NCBI GenBank assembly: GCA_006503535.1
Contig: QYRS01000007.1
Location: 1,054,001 to 1,118,000 of the forward strand
Origin: Arthrinium phaeospermum
Taxonomy: Eukaryota > Ascomycota > Sordariomycetes > Amphisphaeriales > Apiosporaceae
Direction: 5' to 3'
Length of the DNA stretch: 64,000 bases
Translations under genes and position numbers: made by a program
The notes under the pieces: generated by a model
Databases searched by the model: none
What the model was told of the DNA's origin: nothing
The model's input: only the letters and a program-made list of their open reading frames with translations
In this document: positions 28,664 to 40,730 of the stretch, piece by piece
Numbering within the stretch: position 1 is the first letter of the stretch
How the letters are laid out: each line of letters starts with the position of its first letter

Positions 28664-29329
28664 TGATCATCGGGCTCTCCTTGGAGATTTTTTTGGTGGA
28701 GGCTATATCACCGTAATAGCAGCATCGGGGACGGGGTGTAAGTGGAGGAGCTAGTCGATCTGCATGTCGCGGTGAGCATGAGTTGCATACTGCTTGCGGA
28801 TTCGCGCGATGCGCGCCTAGCCCAGCTGTTTACTTTATATCCGACCTACTTTATTAAAATGGGTGGTTAATGAGACAGATGAAGACGAATTTTAAAGGCG
28901 TTCGATTGAGCGATGAGGAGCTACGGTTTGGCCAACTGGAACAGTAAGCATTAGCAGGCATGCGATTGGAAAAAATGAAGTCGGGTGTCCTAATGCATCG
29001 GCCCACGGGTTTGAGCCTAAAGCAAGGGCCGAACCATGTGCTGTCGTTCATATCCTATCGAAGCGTTTGTTTGCTCATGGTCGTTGGAGGTTTGATGTAA
29101 CTGTAACCCTACGCATACAAAAGGGGGGGAAACCCGGCACAGCGGATCTTCGGTAGAGCGGCTGACCAGCCGTCCATGAATCAAATCAAACCTCCAGCCG
29201 TCTTACTGCTCTGCCGAATAGATCTCTTTGCCATTACGTCTCGACAGCACATAGTCTATCTATTGGCACGCTGCTGGAAATCCCTTAGCGAAGCCTGTCA
29301 CAGGTCATCCTCCACCCTGGTTTCAAGCA
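28664..29329. other. Intergenic, no gene seen
   Basis: No convincing frame or tRNA. A G7 run at about 29123-29129 is notable only as a homopolymer. Confidence 0.5.
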
Positions 29330-29872
29330 ATGAGCACCTCGATCGCTCTGCTGCGCATCGCGCCTCTAGTCTTGAGCACTTGCGTCCTCCGGTTTTCCAT
29401 GGACCAATTGCTCTTCCTCTGGATCTTCCTCAATCCGAGACTCGCCAGGCACGCCAACGCCGTCTTGCCGCCATACCTGGACATCTTCATGACGCGCAAG
29501 TCGTACATCCTGTCGGCCTTCTACCCCGTGCTCATCGCCACGGGAATCGCCAACAGGTTGCTTACCGAGCCACCGCTCGGCCCTCATGTTTCGTCGCCCG
29601 CGGTCACCTGGTGGTACGACGCAGGCACCCTGCTGGCGCTGTTGCACTTTGCCTTCACGGCGGGGCTGAACAGGAAGGCGCGAGCCGTCATTGCCATACC
29701 GGCGTCGGTGGAATCATCCAAGAGGGCTACGGGGGATGAGAAGAAGAAGGCGGCGGCGGAGGAGATGCTGGGCTGGTTGCATCTGCATGCCTTCAGGTCG
29801 GTGTTCGTGGATCTGCCGTGCATGTTCTGTTTCGCGATTGCGGTGATGAGGTGTCTGGCCAGGATTGATTAA
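29330..29872 (+). CDS. Small integral membrane protein, about four helices
   Basis: 180 aa from ATG at 29330, single exon. Hydrophobic segments lie at ~5-22 (ALLRIAPLVLSTCVLRF), ~55-75 (SYILSAFYPVLIATGIANRL), ~93-112 (DAGTLLALLHFAFTAGL) and ~158-177 (VDLPCMFCFAIAVMRCL). A charged loop DEKKKAAAEEMLGWLHLHAF precedes the last helix. The layout recalls small four-helix fungal proteins such as the DUF1772/anthrone-oxygenase type, but I cannot confirm membership. No biosynthetic cluster surrounds it. Confidence 0.65.
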   Translation: MSTSIALLRIAPLVLSTCVLRFSMDQLLFLWIFLNPRLARHANAVLPPYLDIFMTRKSYILSAFYPVLIATGIANRLLTEPPLGPHVSSPAVTWWYDAGTLLALLHFAFTAGLNRKARAVIAIPASVESSKRATGDEKKKAAAEEMLGWLHLHAFRSVFVDLPCMFCFAIAVMRCLARID

Positions 29873-30353
29873 GGACACTGGAAACTGGACCTGGTATGCC
29901 AGGAGCTTCTAGGAGGTTGGTGGTGTCCGTTTGTCTACGTGGGCCGTAGCAGCCCATAATGGCTCCCATTGCAATGTTGGCTAATTGATTACCGCTCCAG
30001 AGATGAGTTCATGTAGTTCATTTTAATATCAATTGATACATATTTTATGCTAAGCTGTCACTCTAACGGGCCGGTTGCAGGTATGATGGCAGGCGTGTAT
30101 TGATTAGTTCGTACGAGGGCCAGAGAAGGAACGATGTAGTCCAAATATCGGTCTGACTCATCCTTGGCTGATATAGCGGCCAAATCGAATCCTTCGGCAA
30201 TCGTCCCGGAACATAAGATCCTACATATCCCGAGACCCGTCAGTTTGCGAATTATGTCTTCTGTTGTCGAATGAGCTGGAACGGCGCGATACGAACAGCT
30301 CAGCAAACCCTCTCACCATCACGCCAGATTAGGAACGTCTCAAGCCCCACGCA
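29873..30353. other. Intergenic, no gene seen
   Basis: An 82-codon minus frame (30058-30306) shows no family features and overlaps the next gene's leader. Confidence 0.45.
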
Positions 30354-31157
30354 ATGGCCACTGGAGAGAACACCACAAAGGTCCTTGTGACTGGGTTTGG
30401 AGTCAGTATGAGCCTGTTATTTCCACCAACTATCAGCGCAACTAACACGTTCTCTTAGCCGTTTTTGGACATTGCCAAGAACCCGTCCTATGAGATTGTC
30501 TGCCGCCTCCCGCAGGGTCTCCCTCAGGGCAACGTCACCATCATCGCTCACCCCGAGCCCATCCCCGCAGCATATCACAAGATTGCCGAGGTGGTGCCTA
30601 AGCTGATTGCGGAGCACGACCCCGACGTCATTGTTCACATGGGCCTGGCTGTGGAGAGGGACTACTTTGCCGTTGAGCAGACTGCGCCCAAGGAGGGCTA
30701 CCACGAGATCCCGGACATTGCGAGACGCGTGTTCACCCGAGCGGAGAACAAGGCTCGCTTCGGCAAGTCGGCAGGGTCTCTGACCACCGATCTCCCCTTG
30801 GAGCAGGCTGTTGAGTCGTGGAAGGACTCGGTGGCCCAAGCCAGACTGAGGTTGCCATCTTCAACTCCTGCCTCGGGGACAGGGAAGGCCCAAATCAGTG
30901 GAAAGAAGGGCGCTAAGGGCTCCAAGGAAGAACAAAAGGACGTTGATGTCCGCCTAAGTGATGACGTGGGAACATACGTGTGCGGGTTCATGTACTACTT
31001 GAGCCTACTCGAGATGGAGAAGAGAGGCAAAAAGAGGAATACGGTCTTCTTTCACGTTCCGCCTCTGGTAACTGAGGAGGAAGTAAACATTGGTGTGAAA
31101 GTTACTGAGCACCTGGTACAGGCGTTGGCCGATATACACGCCAGCAAGGACACTTAA
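30354..31157 (+). CDS. Pyroglutamyl peptidase I (peptidase C15)
   Basis: Two exons, 30354-30401 and 30459-31157, with a 57-nt intron (GTCAGT, CTAAC, CTTAG); 248 aa. The start MATGENTTKVLVTGFGPF is the C15 N-terminal strand with VTGFGPF. The catalytic Cys lies in GTYVCGFMYYLSL and the His in TVFFHVPPL. The acidic residue is likely within GLAVERDYFAVEQTAP. The enzyme removes N-terminal pyroglutamate from peptides in the cytosol. A Lys/Gly/Ser-rich insert (~155-185, KKGAKGSKEEQKDVD) before the Cys is longer than in bacterial enzymes but common in fungal ones. Confidence 0.9.
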
Positions 31158-31620
31158 AGTGTCCCCTGTGTCTCATATACTCGTTTATAGCGAAAGCAAT
31201 ATGAATTTATGAACTACGGGACACTTTGGGGCAGAAACTCGGTTTATCAATTTGCATACATCAAATAGCTGGATATGGAAACATTTCAATTATTAGCTGA
31301 TGTCGGCTGAACTGAGAAAAATGAGTCCCTGTTATCTTGAGCATGTTCATATGACTGCAGTATACGGCAGATTGCCTCAGGTTCCTGATATATCAGACCA
31401 AACAGTGGCCCCTGGGGCTTTCATTGAATTTTATTTGTTGACCTGCCACGCGATTGGGACCTTACCCCTATTATTATATATCACCACGGCACGGAAGTAA
31501 ATCTGAGCAAACAAAGTCAAGAGAAAAGATATGTAAGCGAAGCGTCTGGAACTGGTGCCCGAGGTGGCCTCCACAGAAAATCCCCCTTGCATACGCGATC
31601 CTGCAGTCACGAACACGACG
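31158..31620. other. Intergenic, no gene seen
   Basis: Spacer between two plus-strand genes. The 2EXR frame extends upstream of its first ATG to 31555 but without a start codon. Confidence 0.5.
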
Positions 31621-32766
31621 ATGGATTTCTCTTCTCTTCTCGATTCTTTGTCATCTGCCTTGGATTATTTCTCCAGTTCTCACTCGATACCTTCCCATCA
31701 TACTTTACCTGTCTGTTCTACTATGTCAACCGCAGCATTCAGAAACTTCTCGAATCTCCCTGCTGAAGTACGGAAACGCATCTGGCTATTTGCCAGTATT
31801 CAACCACACACCCACGTCATAATATGGTATCCCAGCAATGAAAGCATTGCCAGGCAGTACTCGCTCTTCTGGCCCGGCGTACTCGGCGCTCAAATCAGAC
31901 GGTGCGAGTACGGCCTGTTGCTGGCCAATAAAGAGTCTAGCGAAGTGGTCAGACAAATCAACAAGAACACAAAGCCGGTCTCCAACCTGGTGCACAACCT
32001 GGACTTGTTCATCAACTGGGAGCTCGACCTCTTGTACGTTGCCGGCTCGATGTACGCCTTGGACCCCCTGGATCTCCTGAGCGAGCTCCCCTGCAGCTCC
32101 AGGATTCGGAACCTCGCCCTATCCATTGTCGGTCACACTCGACCGTACGACTTGGATCTTTTCAGGTGGAGCCGTCCCGGGCCCAACGACGCGGTGGATG
32201 CAGATGTACGTGAACAGGCAGCCGCCGAGTACAACAAGTACAAAACGGCCTTCAACCGCATGACCGGGCTGATAACGCTCAAGCTCGTGGCCACCGCCGT
32301 CTTCGGCAGCCCCTTTGATCCAACGCCGCACCATCTGAAGAGCGCTCTACCACGCCAGGTGGTTTCGCAAGCCGGTTCATGGACAGCCCTGGATGCGTCG
32401 CCCGTGGGCTATAACCGCCGGGAGCTGCGAGCCCTGGCCGCCCACCTCGCGCGCGACGCCCACGGCTTCACCAATTTCCGCTTGATCAGCCCGTCCCTGC
32501 GGTACGGCATCCGACTGCTGTTCAACACGCAATTTGCCGACGGAGCCGAGATGAACGACTACTGCCGCCAACTCTGCGACTTGATCCACCATATCCGGTA
32601 CAAGGAGTGCCACGCTGCATGGGGGACGTTGGATGTCGGCCTGGCGGTGGATCTGGACTCGAACTTCAACAGGGGCGACTTTCCGGACGACTATCGCCGG
32701 GTTGGGATGCGGCCTTCGTCGAGCGAGTGGCACAAGGCCCCCGATCAGTTCGCTAACCGAGATTGA
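31621..32766 (+). CDS. 2EXR-domain protein
   Basis: 381 aa in one exon from ATG at 31621. A second ATG at 31723 (MSTAAFRNFSNLPAEV) lies closer to the domain. Residues ~38-130 carry the fungal 2EXR motif: FSNLPAEVRKRIWLFAS, then EYGLLLANKESSEVVRQINK. The remainder (FINWELDLLYVAGSMYALDP, GLITLKLVATAVFG) is typical of these large, lineage-expanded families. 2EXR resembles an F-box start, but no SCF link is established. Function unknown. Confidence 0.8.
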   Translation: MDFSSLLDSLSSALDYFSSSHSIPSHHTLPVCSTMSTAAFRNFSNLPAEVRKRIWLFASIQPHTHVIIWYPSNESIARQYSLFWPGVLGAQIRRCEYGLLLANKESSEVVRQINKNTKPVSNLVHNLDLFINWELDLLYVAGSMYALDPLDLLSELPCSSRIRNLALSIVGHTRPYDLDLFRWSRPGPNDAVDADVREQAAAEYNKYKTAFNRMTGLITLKLVATAVFGSPFDPTPHHLKSALPRQVVSQAGSWTALDASPVGYNRRELRALAAHLARDAHGFTNFRLISPSLRYGIRLLFNTQFADGAEMNDYCRQLCDLIHHIRYKECHAAWGTLDVGLAVDLDSNFNRGDFPDDYRRVGMRPSSSEWHKAPDQFANRD

Positions 32767-33368
32767 ACAATGCGAGTGTCTCGTGTTCGTGTTGCTGCCT
32801 GATGACACATGACTGATGTCTTCTCCTGAGTCTGGACAAGGATCTCTTCTCGTTCGCTGGTTTGCATGCAGCATACTAGGATAGTATACAGCACTGTGAA
32901 CTGGCAACCATAGTGATGTTATTGGTTAACAGTTGATATAGAAATGGCAGGTGCTTCCTGCCAAAGCTACCCTTATGCATAGATCTAGATGACTCCTATC
33001 TTACCACCCACGCACGTACTAATACGACACACCGACATGTCGTCTGTCAGATCAATGCACACAATCGGTGACTCAACAACAGATTTCATCTACCTTCCGT
33101 ACAAAGCGATGCTATTCTTGCTTATCTTGGTTACTTTTGTGTGATTGGTCCGGGTCTTCAGCGTACATCACCTCCCCGCTCGGATTTGGATATGGTGACT
33201 CACGCCATAAGACGGTCGACGGTCGGCTCTCGGCTTCACGGAATGCACCGTTCTCTACTTAAGCCGCCTCTCCAAGCAAGCCGAAAACCACATTTCTGTC
33301 GAGCACTTAGCTTTTATCACAATTCACTCTTCTACAGAAGCCTTAGGTATCAATACTTTCTTTCCATC
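32767..33368. other. Intergenic, no gene seen
   Basis: No frame with support. It presumably holds the promoter of the iminopeptidase gene. Confidence 0.5.
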
Positions 33369-34408
33369 ATGGCCACCGATGTCGGATACGTGCACGAAGA
33401 TGCCTTTGACTCGGGGTTTCTCCAAGTCGATCACATCCACAACGTGCACTACGAACAGTATGGACCGCGGGATGGCAAGCCAGGTAAGCTTCCACGACTT
33501 ACTTTAAATTTCTGGAGATCAATCAGATCCAATCAGCAGAAAGCTAAAACGTCACCACAGTGATCTTCCTCCACGGCGGCCCGGGCGCCGGCACGTCCAA
33601 GGCCAACACGGCCTTCTTCGACCCGGCCATCTACCGCGTCGTCCTGCTCGACCAGCGGGGCGCCGGCAAGTCCACGCCCATCGCGGAGCTCCGCGAGAAC
33701 ACGACGCAGCACCTGGTGGCCGACATCGAGCGCCTGCGCGCGCACCTCGGCATCGCCAAGTGGCACATGGTCTTCGGCGGGTCGTGGGGCTCGACGCTGA
33801 GCCTGGCCTACGCGCAGGCGCACCCGGCCGCCGTCGGGTCGCTGGTGCTGCGCGGCATCTTCCTCGGCTCGCGCGAGGAGGGCGACTGGGCCGCCCAGGC
33901 CGCCAACGCCTTCTACCCGGAGGTGCAGCGCGCCTTCCTCGACCACCTGCCGACGGCCGAGCAGCGCGCCGACCCGGACAAAGCCTATCACCAGCTGGCG
34001 ACGACGGGCGACGACCGCGCGGCCCAGGTCGCGGCGGCCCGGGCCTGGAACACGCGCGAGATGAACATGAGCGCGGCGAAGCCCGGCCCCGAGCAGCTCG
34101 CGAGGCTCGAGGACGAGACGTGGGTCATGCAGCACGCCTGCCTGGAGCTGCACTACTTCGCCAACGACTGTTTCCTGAGGCCGCTCCAGTTTCTTGAGCC
34201 CAAGAACATTGCCCGCATCAGCCACATCCCCACCAGTCTCGTGCAGGGCCGGCTCGATCTTCTGTGCCCGCCGGCCTGGGCCTGGAAGCTGCACGAGGCG
34301 CTGCCGCAGTCCAAGCTGTACCTCATTGCTGGCGCGGGTCACAGCGCTACGGAGCCCGACACGTTCAGGCAGCTCAAGGCGGTCTGCGACGAGTATGCTA
34401 AGTTGTAA
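33369..34408 (+). CDS. Proline iminopeptidase (peptidase S33, alpha/beta hydrolase)
   Basis: Two exons, 33369-33483 and 33561-34408, with a 77-nt intron (GTAAGC, CCACAG); 320 aa. Motifs are the oxyanion loop VIFLHGGPGAGTSK, LLDQRGAGKSTP, the nucleophile elbow MVFGGSWGSTLSLAYAQAHP, and a C-terminal GAGHSATEP with the catalytic His. The acid is likely in QGRLDLLCPP. It would cleave N-terminal proline from small peptides in the cytosol. The family has ~310-320 residues, so the gene is full length. It has no signal peptide. Confidence 0.92.
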
Positions 34409-35092
34409 TGGGGGACGGGCGTGCCGGAAGCGGTGCGAGGAGAGATGGGGAGCCAAATCGAGCAAGCGATCGTGTGTCACCACGGGGGAATCCCCAGAAA
34501 TTGACTGAATCATGAAATGGATGGCCAGTGATCTTGTGGGAGCGAATAACATCTGTAGTAAAATGAACGTTCCTCTTCTTACCCGCCCACCATGGCCAAC
34601 CCACAAGCCCGGGGGCGGACACCGAACATCGGATCCCTAACAAAGGGAACGTATTTGCCAGCAAGCACTTCCGCTATAGGAGGATATGTGTTGGGTAATA
34701 TAGCCCTGTCAGCAGCATGCATCCATGTCGCATATGCGGACACATCAATTTCCTTTCCGGGACGATCCAAGCAACACTCGGACGTATCATGGTCGGTATG
34801 CACCGATACGTCTCCAGTGCCAGATGCGTCCCAATGCCCCGACGCAAAACGGTTTCCTACAGGATGTTCATCCGAAGATAGCGCCGATGACCTGCTGATA
34901 AGCCATGGCACCTCCAATCTTGGCCTTGAACAGGGATACCCCGCTTACCCGTCGATCGCGACATTCAGAAGCGGGCAGCGGGTGTGTCATCGGCGACTAT
35001 AAGTAGCGTCGTCCCAACTTTGAGTTCGGGGCTTCGAGCTGACTATTCCAAATTGTAGGTATAAGAGAGGTAAATCATCTAGAACCGAGAAC
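34409..35092. other. Intergenic, doubtful 136-codon frame only
   Basis: A plus frame at 34592-35002 starts in a fair context (CCACCATGG), but its translation has no domain and unusual composition. I do not call it a gene. Confidence 0.45.
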
Positions 35093-36926
35093 ATGGGTGA
35101 CACAGCGTGGCAAACCCGGGCCGCCGCCAAACGCGAAGCCATCCTCGGCTCCATCCCGGAAAAGTGGCGCCTGGACAATATCCCCACCGTAGACGAGCAG
35201 CGCAATGTGACGGGCGCCTATATCCGGCAGTTCCTGTCGCCCAAGGAGGCGGAGATCACCGAGACCGACGCGGTGGGCATAGTCGAGAAGACGACGTCCG
35301 GCGTCTGGAGCGCCGTCGAGGTCGCCGAGGCGTTCTGCCACCGCGCCTCGCTGAGCCACCAGCTGGTACGTACGGCAGTGACATGCGATTGGTAGAGCAA
35401 GCCTTGCTTACTTGTGTCATCAGGTCAACTGTCTGCACGAGACCTTCTTCGACGCCGCCCTGGCCGACGCCAAGGAACTCGACGACTGGCTCGCCCAACA
35501 CGGCAAGCCCAAAGGCCCCCTGCACGGCCTGCCCGTGAGCCTGAAAGACCAGTTCCACGTTAAGGGCGTCGACACGACCATGGGCTACGTGGGCTGGATC
35601 GACACCTTCCAGGGCCAGAAGGGGGACGCGCGCCACCAGACGTTCGAGAGCGAGATGGTGCGCGAGCTGCGCCGGCTCGGGGCCGTGCTCTACTGCAAGA
35701 CGGCGGTGCCGCACACCCTCATGTGCGGCGAGACGACCAACAACATCATCGGGTACACGTGGAACCCGGCGAACCGCCACCTGTCGAGCGGCGGCAGCTC
35801 CGGCGGCGAGGGGGCCCTGATCGCCCTCGGCGGCTCGCCCGGCGGCTTCGGCACCGACATTGGCGGCTCGATCCGCGTCCCCTCTTCGTTCAACGGGCTC
35901 TTTGGGCTGCGGCCGACGTCGGGCCGACTGCCTTACGAGGGCATGGCCAACTCCATGGACGGACAGAATTCGGTCCTCAGCGTTGTTGGGCCGCTGGCCT
36001 CGTCGGCGGGCGGCGTTCGGCTGCTCACCCAGGCTGTCCTGTCCGCCGAGCCCTGGCTCCACGACCCCCTGGTCGCGGAGATACCGTGGCGCGCGGACCT
36101 CGAGGCGCGCACCCGGGAAGCCATCGCCGCCTCGCAGCTCCGCGTCGGGTTCCACGCCCACGACGGCGCCGTGACGCCGCACCCACCCCTCCAGCGCGCC
36201 ATAGCCCTCTTACGAGACATCATCACGCGCTCCGGCAACACCGCGCTCGACTGGCAGCCGCCCGCCTCGGCCTCGCACCCGACCGTCGCGGACCTCGTCA
36301 CCAAGACATGGTTCTACGACGGCGGCGCCGACGTGCGCAAGGACTTTGCCCTGTCGGGCGAGCCGTGGATGCCGCAGATCATGGACGTGTGGCGGGAGCG
36401 GCCGCAGGCCGACGCCACGGCCGTCGCCGAGACCAACCGCGCCCTGCGGCGGTGCCGCAAGGAGTACCTCGACTACTGGCGCGGCACGGGCGCCGACGTC
36501 TTCGTGACGCCCTGCGCGCCCTTTGCCGCGGCCCGGCCGGGGCGCTACCACTACGTCGGCTACACCAGCTTCGTCAACGGGCTGGACCTGCCGAGCGTCG
36601 TGGTGCCCATCACGACGGTCGATAAAAATGTCGATAAAGTCGACACGGGCTTTCAACCGGTCAGCGAGTTGGACAGGAAGACACAGAGCGACTGTAAGTA
36701 CCTGACCCCAATCCCTCACCCACAAACGGACATGACATCGAGCATCAAATGCTTCTACGTTTTCAATCAGCAGAACTGACCATCAAATTTTACAGACGAC
36801 CCGGAGATCTACGATGGCGCGCCGGTGTCGTTGCAGATCGTCGGCCGGCGATATCAGGAGGAAAAGGTGCTGGCCGTTGCCGAATGGCTCGAAGGAGAGC
36901 TCAAGAAAGCGTCGCCGACGCCATGA
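35093..36926 (+). CDS. Amidase-signature family enzyme (acetamidase/amidase type)
   Basis: Three exons, 35093-35365, 35424-36693 and 36796-36926; introns 58 and 102 nt with GTACGT and GTAAGT donors; 557 aa. The Ser-Ser-Lys triad region is clear: Lys in PVSLKDQFHVKG, the signature LSSGGSSGGEGALIALGGSP, and GGSIRVPSSFNGLFGLRP. The C-terminus PVSLQIVGRRYQEEKVLAVA is also typical. The protein starts MGDTAWQTRAAAKREAILGS, as in fungal acetamidase-like enzymes. It hydrolyses a carboxamide to acid and ammonia; the substrate cannot be read from sequence. Confidence 0.92.
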
Positions 36927-37412
36927 AGATCGTGGCATTCGGTGCAGTCGGGACATATCTCGGCGGAAAAAGACATACCCCTTTCATTTCAATCTGATTT
37001 GGTGATATTAAGCGTCTCTGAGACATAACCCATGATACCTAGAATTGAGATGGATGTGAAGAAATACATCAATTGGAAGCTATTAGACTTGGGCAGTGGT
37101 GTAGTCTCGAGATTGGAATTACAGCGCCGTCTTATTGACCTGTACTCTGCAATTGCCCTGGACCTTGCGCCGGGAACCACTAAACGTTGGTGGTGTGCAG
37201 CAGACGCGGTGCTGGAGGAGGGGGCATCAGGGCACCTGCACGAAGCGTAATTCAGACCATTTCGTTCGATGTGCAAGGGCCAAGACCTTTGTTGCATTCC
37301 CAGAAAGTACTTATAGCATGAATGAATCTTCTCAGCCAAGGCGGCTCTCCTACCAAGAAGAGATTAACAAATGAGAGGTCGGCCAGAAAGTGCAAAAAGG
37401 CGAAAAAGTCAA
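36927..37412. other. Intergenic, no gene seen
   Basis: Lies between the amidase and tRNA-Ser(TGA). The right end has A5 runs that give Pol III T-runs on the tRNA strand. Confidence 0.5.
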
Positions 37413-37514
37413 CGACATCCGCAGGATTTGAACCTACGCGACCGAAGTCATGAGATGGCTGAACCTCGCACTGAGGATTCAAGTCTCACCCATTAACCAC
37501 TCTGGCAGGATGTC
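37413..37514 (-). tRNA. tRNA-Ser(TGA) with a 21-nt intron
   Basis: Acceptor GACATCC/GGATGTC fully paired, discriminator G. D-stem CCA/TGG, anticodon stem TGAGA/TCTCA with anticodon TGA, variable arm GAC-TTCG-GTC, T-arm GTAGG TTCAAAT CCTGC. The canonical intron is 37457-37477; the mature tRNA is 81 nt. Unlike tRNA-Ser(CGA) at 5 kb, its D-loop is uninterrupted (GAGTGGTTAA), so it is a useful reference for that gene. Confidence 0.93.
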
Positions 37515-37678
37515 GAGAGTTGGTTGGAGAAATTGATCGTTACTGGGCACTAATATACTAGCTCTAGTGCTCTGCAGCCTGCTAGCATCAACATTTGATG
37601 CATCTAGTTACTTACTCAATCTGTCTGCGCATCTCCTGAAGAGCTCCACTTCTCTTTCAAGTGACTTCAACATCCATC

Positions 37679-40600
37679 TCAACCTCGACCCAATCGCACA
37701 TCAACCCGCGTAACCCCATAATGTTTAAGAAATCGCCCCCAGACCGGATTTGCACTCTCCCCCATCGCAATCGGCCAGAGCACCCTCCCAGCCCCGTCCT
37801 CCCACCCCAACGGCCTCTCCCCGCCGCGCGCCTGCTCAAACTCGGGCGCCGCGCTCATGTAACCCGGGTCGACTGTGTTCATGGCGACGCGCCCCCGGTA
37901 CCAGGCCTGATATGCCTCCGTTTCCGTGATCATGTTGAGGCCCGCCTTAGACATGTTGGTGTGCACGTGCTTACCGTTCTTGGCCCGGCTGTTGGCCTTC
38001 TTCTCGAAGAGGCCCTCGCGCGACGACACGTTGACAATGTAGGCCGCCGCCGTTGCTGCCGACCGACGCGCATTGGGCTGCTTGCTCTGCATCAGCGGCA
38101 TCAGCTCCCGGATCAGGATCAGCGGGACGAAGGTGTTGACGCTGTGCGCTGAGATGACGTCTTCGTCTTCGAAGGGGATGTCGGCCAGGGACTGCACCAA
38201 CGACGACGGGCCATCTTTGCCGGGCTCTATAGCTCCAATGCTCGCGGATGATTTTATCAGTCGCTCGACAGAGACGCCACGTATTATCGGGTAATACGAG
38301 TGGGTTATCAACATAGGCTTCTCGTTTCCTTGGCCTTGCAATAGCCTCTCTCTGGCGACAGCGCTATGCTCCTTTTTCAGGCTGTCAGTGACCGTCTGGG
38401 CCGCGTTGTTGATCAGGATGTGCAGCACACCCCCCATTTGCTCAACGAGGTTTTGCACCTGCTTAACCAATTGGAACGCATCGTCGGCCGACCTGAAATC
38501 GGCGCCGATGACTTTGAGTCGGTCCTTCCAAACCGAAGCGTCGCTCTCATTCTCGTATCGAGTGACTGCGTCTTCCGGGTACCGGGTCGAAACGATGACA
38601 CTAGCGCCGCATCGGAGCAATCGCAGCGCAGTGTGGAAGCCCAAGTTGATGCGACCACCAGTGACAAGGGCCACTTTCCCGTCCAGCTTGAGGTTGGAGG
38701 GGAGGGAGACTTCTGACCCGGCGAGGTTGAAATCTCCACATGGCTCGCACATGCGCGGGAACACCTTGTGGGCTTGTTTGAGCCACATCTGGCACACATA
38801 GCAATAACTCGAGGGCCCGGCCCTTCGACCTGTGTTGAAAGAGGCGTAATCGCGATACGCCCACCAGGTTTCTGCTGCTGAAAGATTTGTCGTGTCATCG
38901 CCTATTAACCGTTGAGATGTGTGGCCATTGGACTCTGAATAGGTTAAGTTTCTGATTGGAGACTTCTGAATCGCCGCTCTGGCTGACTTCACCATGTCTT
39001 TGTACATTAGCTCTCTGACACTCCTATCAGCCTCTGGAAGCAAGTATGCCGCGATATCTCGGGAGCGCCCCTCAGGGATCCGTGGTAGGTACAGCGCCAA
39101 CAACGACGGGAGCCGGTCCAAGTCGCCGCTGCTCAATAATGAGTCGAGCCGTAGCTGCTGGGCAATCACTTCCGCCGACTCGCCAGCGATGTACGCCTCG
39201 TAATCCTCCTTGGTCAGCAATGGCGCATAGTCAAGCAGAGAGGTAGGCCCAAGGAGCTGCACGGGTTTCCGAGTGGTAAAATACATGTACTTAGTTCCAG
39301 CAACCCCGTTGTCCACTGGAGTTTTGCCAAGCGGAATCTGCAAGCATTCTTGTACCAACTCTGGGGCTTCGCCTTTTATCCAGCTAACGCATCGAAGAAG
39401 GGCCTCAAGCCAGTCCAACTCTGTGTAGGAATGTGGCGACGCCTCCTCCGTCTTCTTCAGATAATTCACATGCGCGACGTTGAACGAAGGGCCCTTGAAT
39501 TGTGTGTACCGAGCATACACAGATATGCCACTGTACTGAAGTATATGCGGCAACCCATGAGCGCATTGGCGGAGGTTTGATAGTAGCTCTGGAGGGTAGT
39601 TCAGACGTTTCCGACTGCCTTCAGATTCAGTGCTATCGCCGTCCTCGGGTAAAGGATACCGCTCCAGCGTCAGGCACAGGAGTCGCAATACCCAGTCGGC
39701 AGGGACGAGAGTTGGGTGCGGATACCGAAAACGGTACGAGAAGCGACCAGAGGTGGGCGTGTATTTCCTGTGAACCTTCCCGTAGGTGCAGGGTGGCTTG
39801 GTGAGCATACGTGCGGCATCGCGACGCAGACCGCTCACGATATGTTGCGTAGCATTTCGGGCCTCTTGGGGCGCAAATGGCTCTTTGAGCTCGGCTGGAA
39901 AGACCTCGTACAGGTCGGCCAGGCGGAAGAGCTCTTGGGACTTGGCTTGGCCTTGTAGCTTGAAAGCCTGCGCCAGGTACGGCAAGAAGTTCTGGGCTTG
40001 CTCGACAGTCCAGTCATGATTGACCAAAGACGAGGCAAACTCCATCGTAGAATGTTTGGACTTCATGCACTCTTCCAAGGCTAGGATGCGCATGGTACCA
40101 GGCGCTTCCGTAGACTTGATGCGTGTTAGAATGTCGTCGGGAAGGTATCGTGACAACGACTCGACTTCCTCTTGACTGTTTCAATCAGTTAGTACACCAC
40201 ACTGGTTTTGGGGAATCGTGGAAGGACTAACTGTAATCCCCGAAGTCGCTGCCGCCGTTCAGGCACGGGAATGAAGTCGAGGAAGACGGAGAGGAATTGC
40301 TCCTGGAGCTGCTTCAGCGAAGTCGTTTTGCTTCCGCTGTCGACGTGCAGATGGTATCGCTTGGCCATGGCGGGGACCAGCATGGTCACCTGTCGACACC
40401 AAGTCCAGGACAAGAGATTGATGGACTTGAACAGTCGCTGGAACTCCCCAATCTGGTTGGTCCCATCCTGGCGGACGAATAGCCATTTCCACTGCAGAGA
40501 ATTCTTAATCGCCCAGCAGAGACGCGGGCCAGCGGTCGGGACGAGAGACAGCTAGGGTGCTGCTGTTAGCTTTCCGCCATCACATGGCAGTAAGAATGCT

Positions 40601-40730
40601 GACGAGTACTCACCTCAAGTACACGATGTAGTTTCTGGTCGGCAATGATGGGACCGATCAACTCTGGCGGCAACGGGGATACCTTTCTTGCAATGGAGCA
40701 GATGCGAGGGTTGTCGGGTGGTCCATCCAT
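37679..40730 (-). CDS. Large protein with C-terminal SDR-like domain behind a zinc-ribbon-like segment
   Basis: Three exons, 40614-40730, 40232-40551 and 37679-40175, with 62- and 56-nt introns; 977 aa. The first ~590 residues are a helical region I do not recognise (MDGPPDNPRICSIARKVSPL ... WLFVRQDGTNQIGEFQRLFK). A CxxC pair set follows (CYVCQMWLKQAHKVFPRMC, CEPCGDFN). Residues ~645-975 are SDR-like: GKVALVTGGRINLGFHTALR (NAD(P) site), ILINNAAQT and VNVSSREGLF. The YxxxK place reads HTNMSK, lacking the catalytic Tyr, as in a known HTNM(A/S)KA SDR subgroup. Standard dehydrogenase activity is doubtful. Confidence 0.8.

Noticed and set aside
29118..29180. tRNA-like string (GGTAGAGCGGCTGACCAGCC)
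   Set aside because: No acceptor or T-arm pairs around it.
33533..34606. 357-codon minus frame
   Set aside because: Antisense of proline iminopeptidase; Arg/Val/Leu composition typical of GC-rich shadows.
34592..35002. 136-codon plus frame with good start context
   Set aside because: No domain, signal or codon pattern; likely chance in intergenic DNA.
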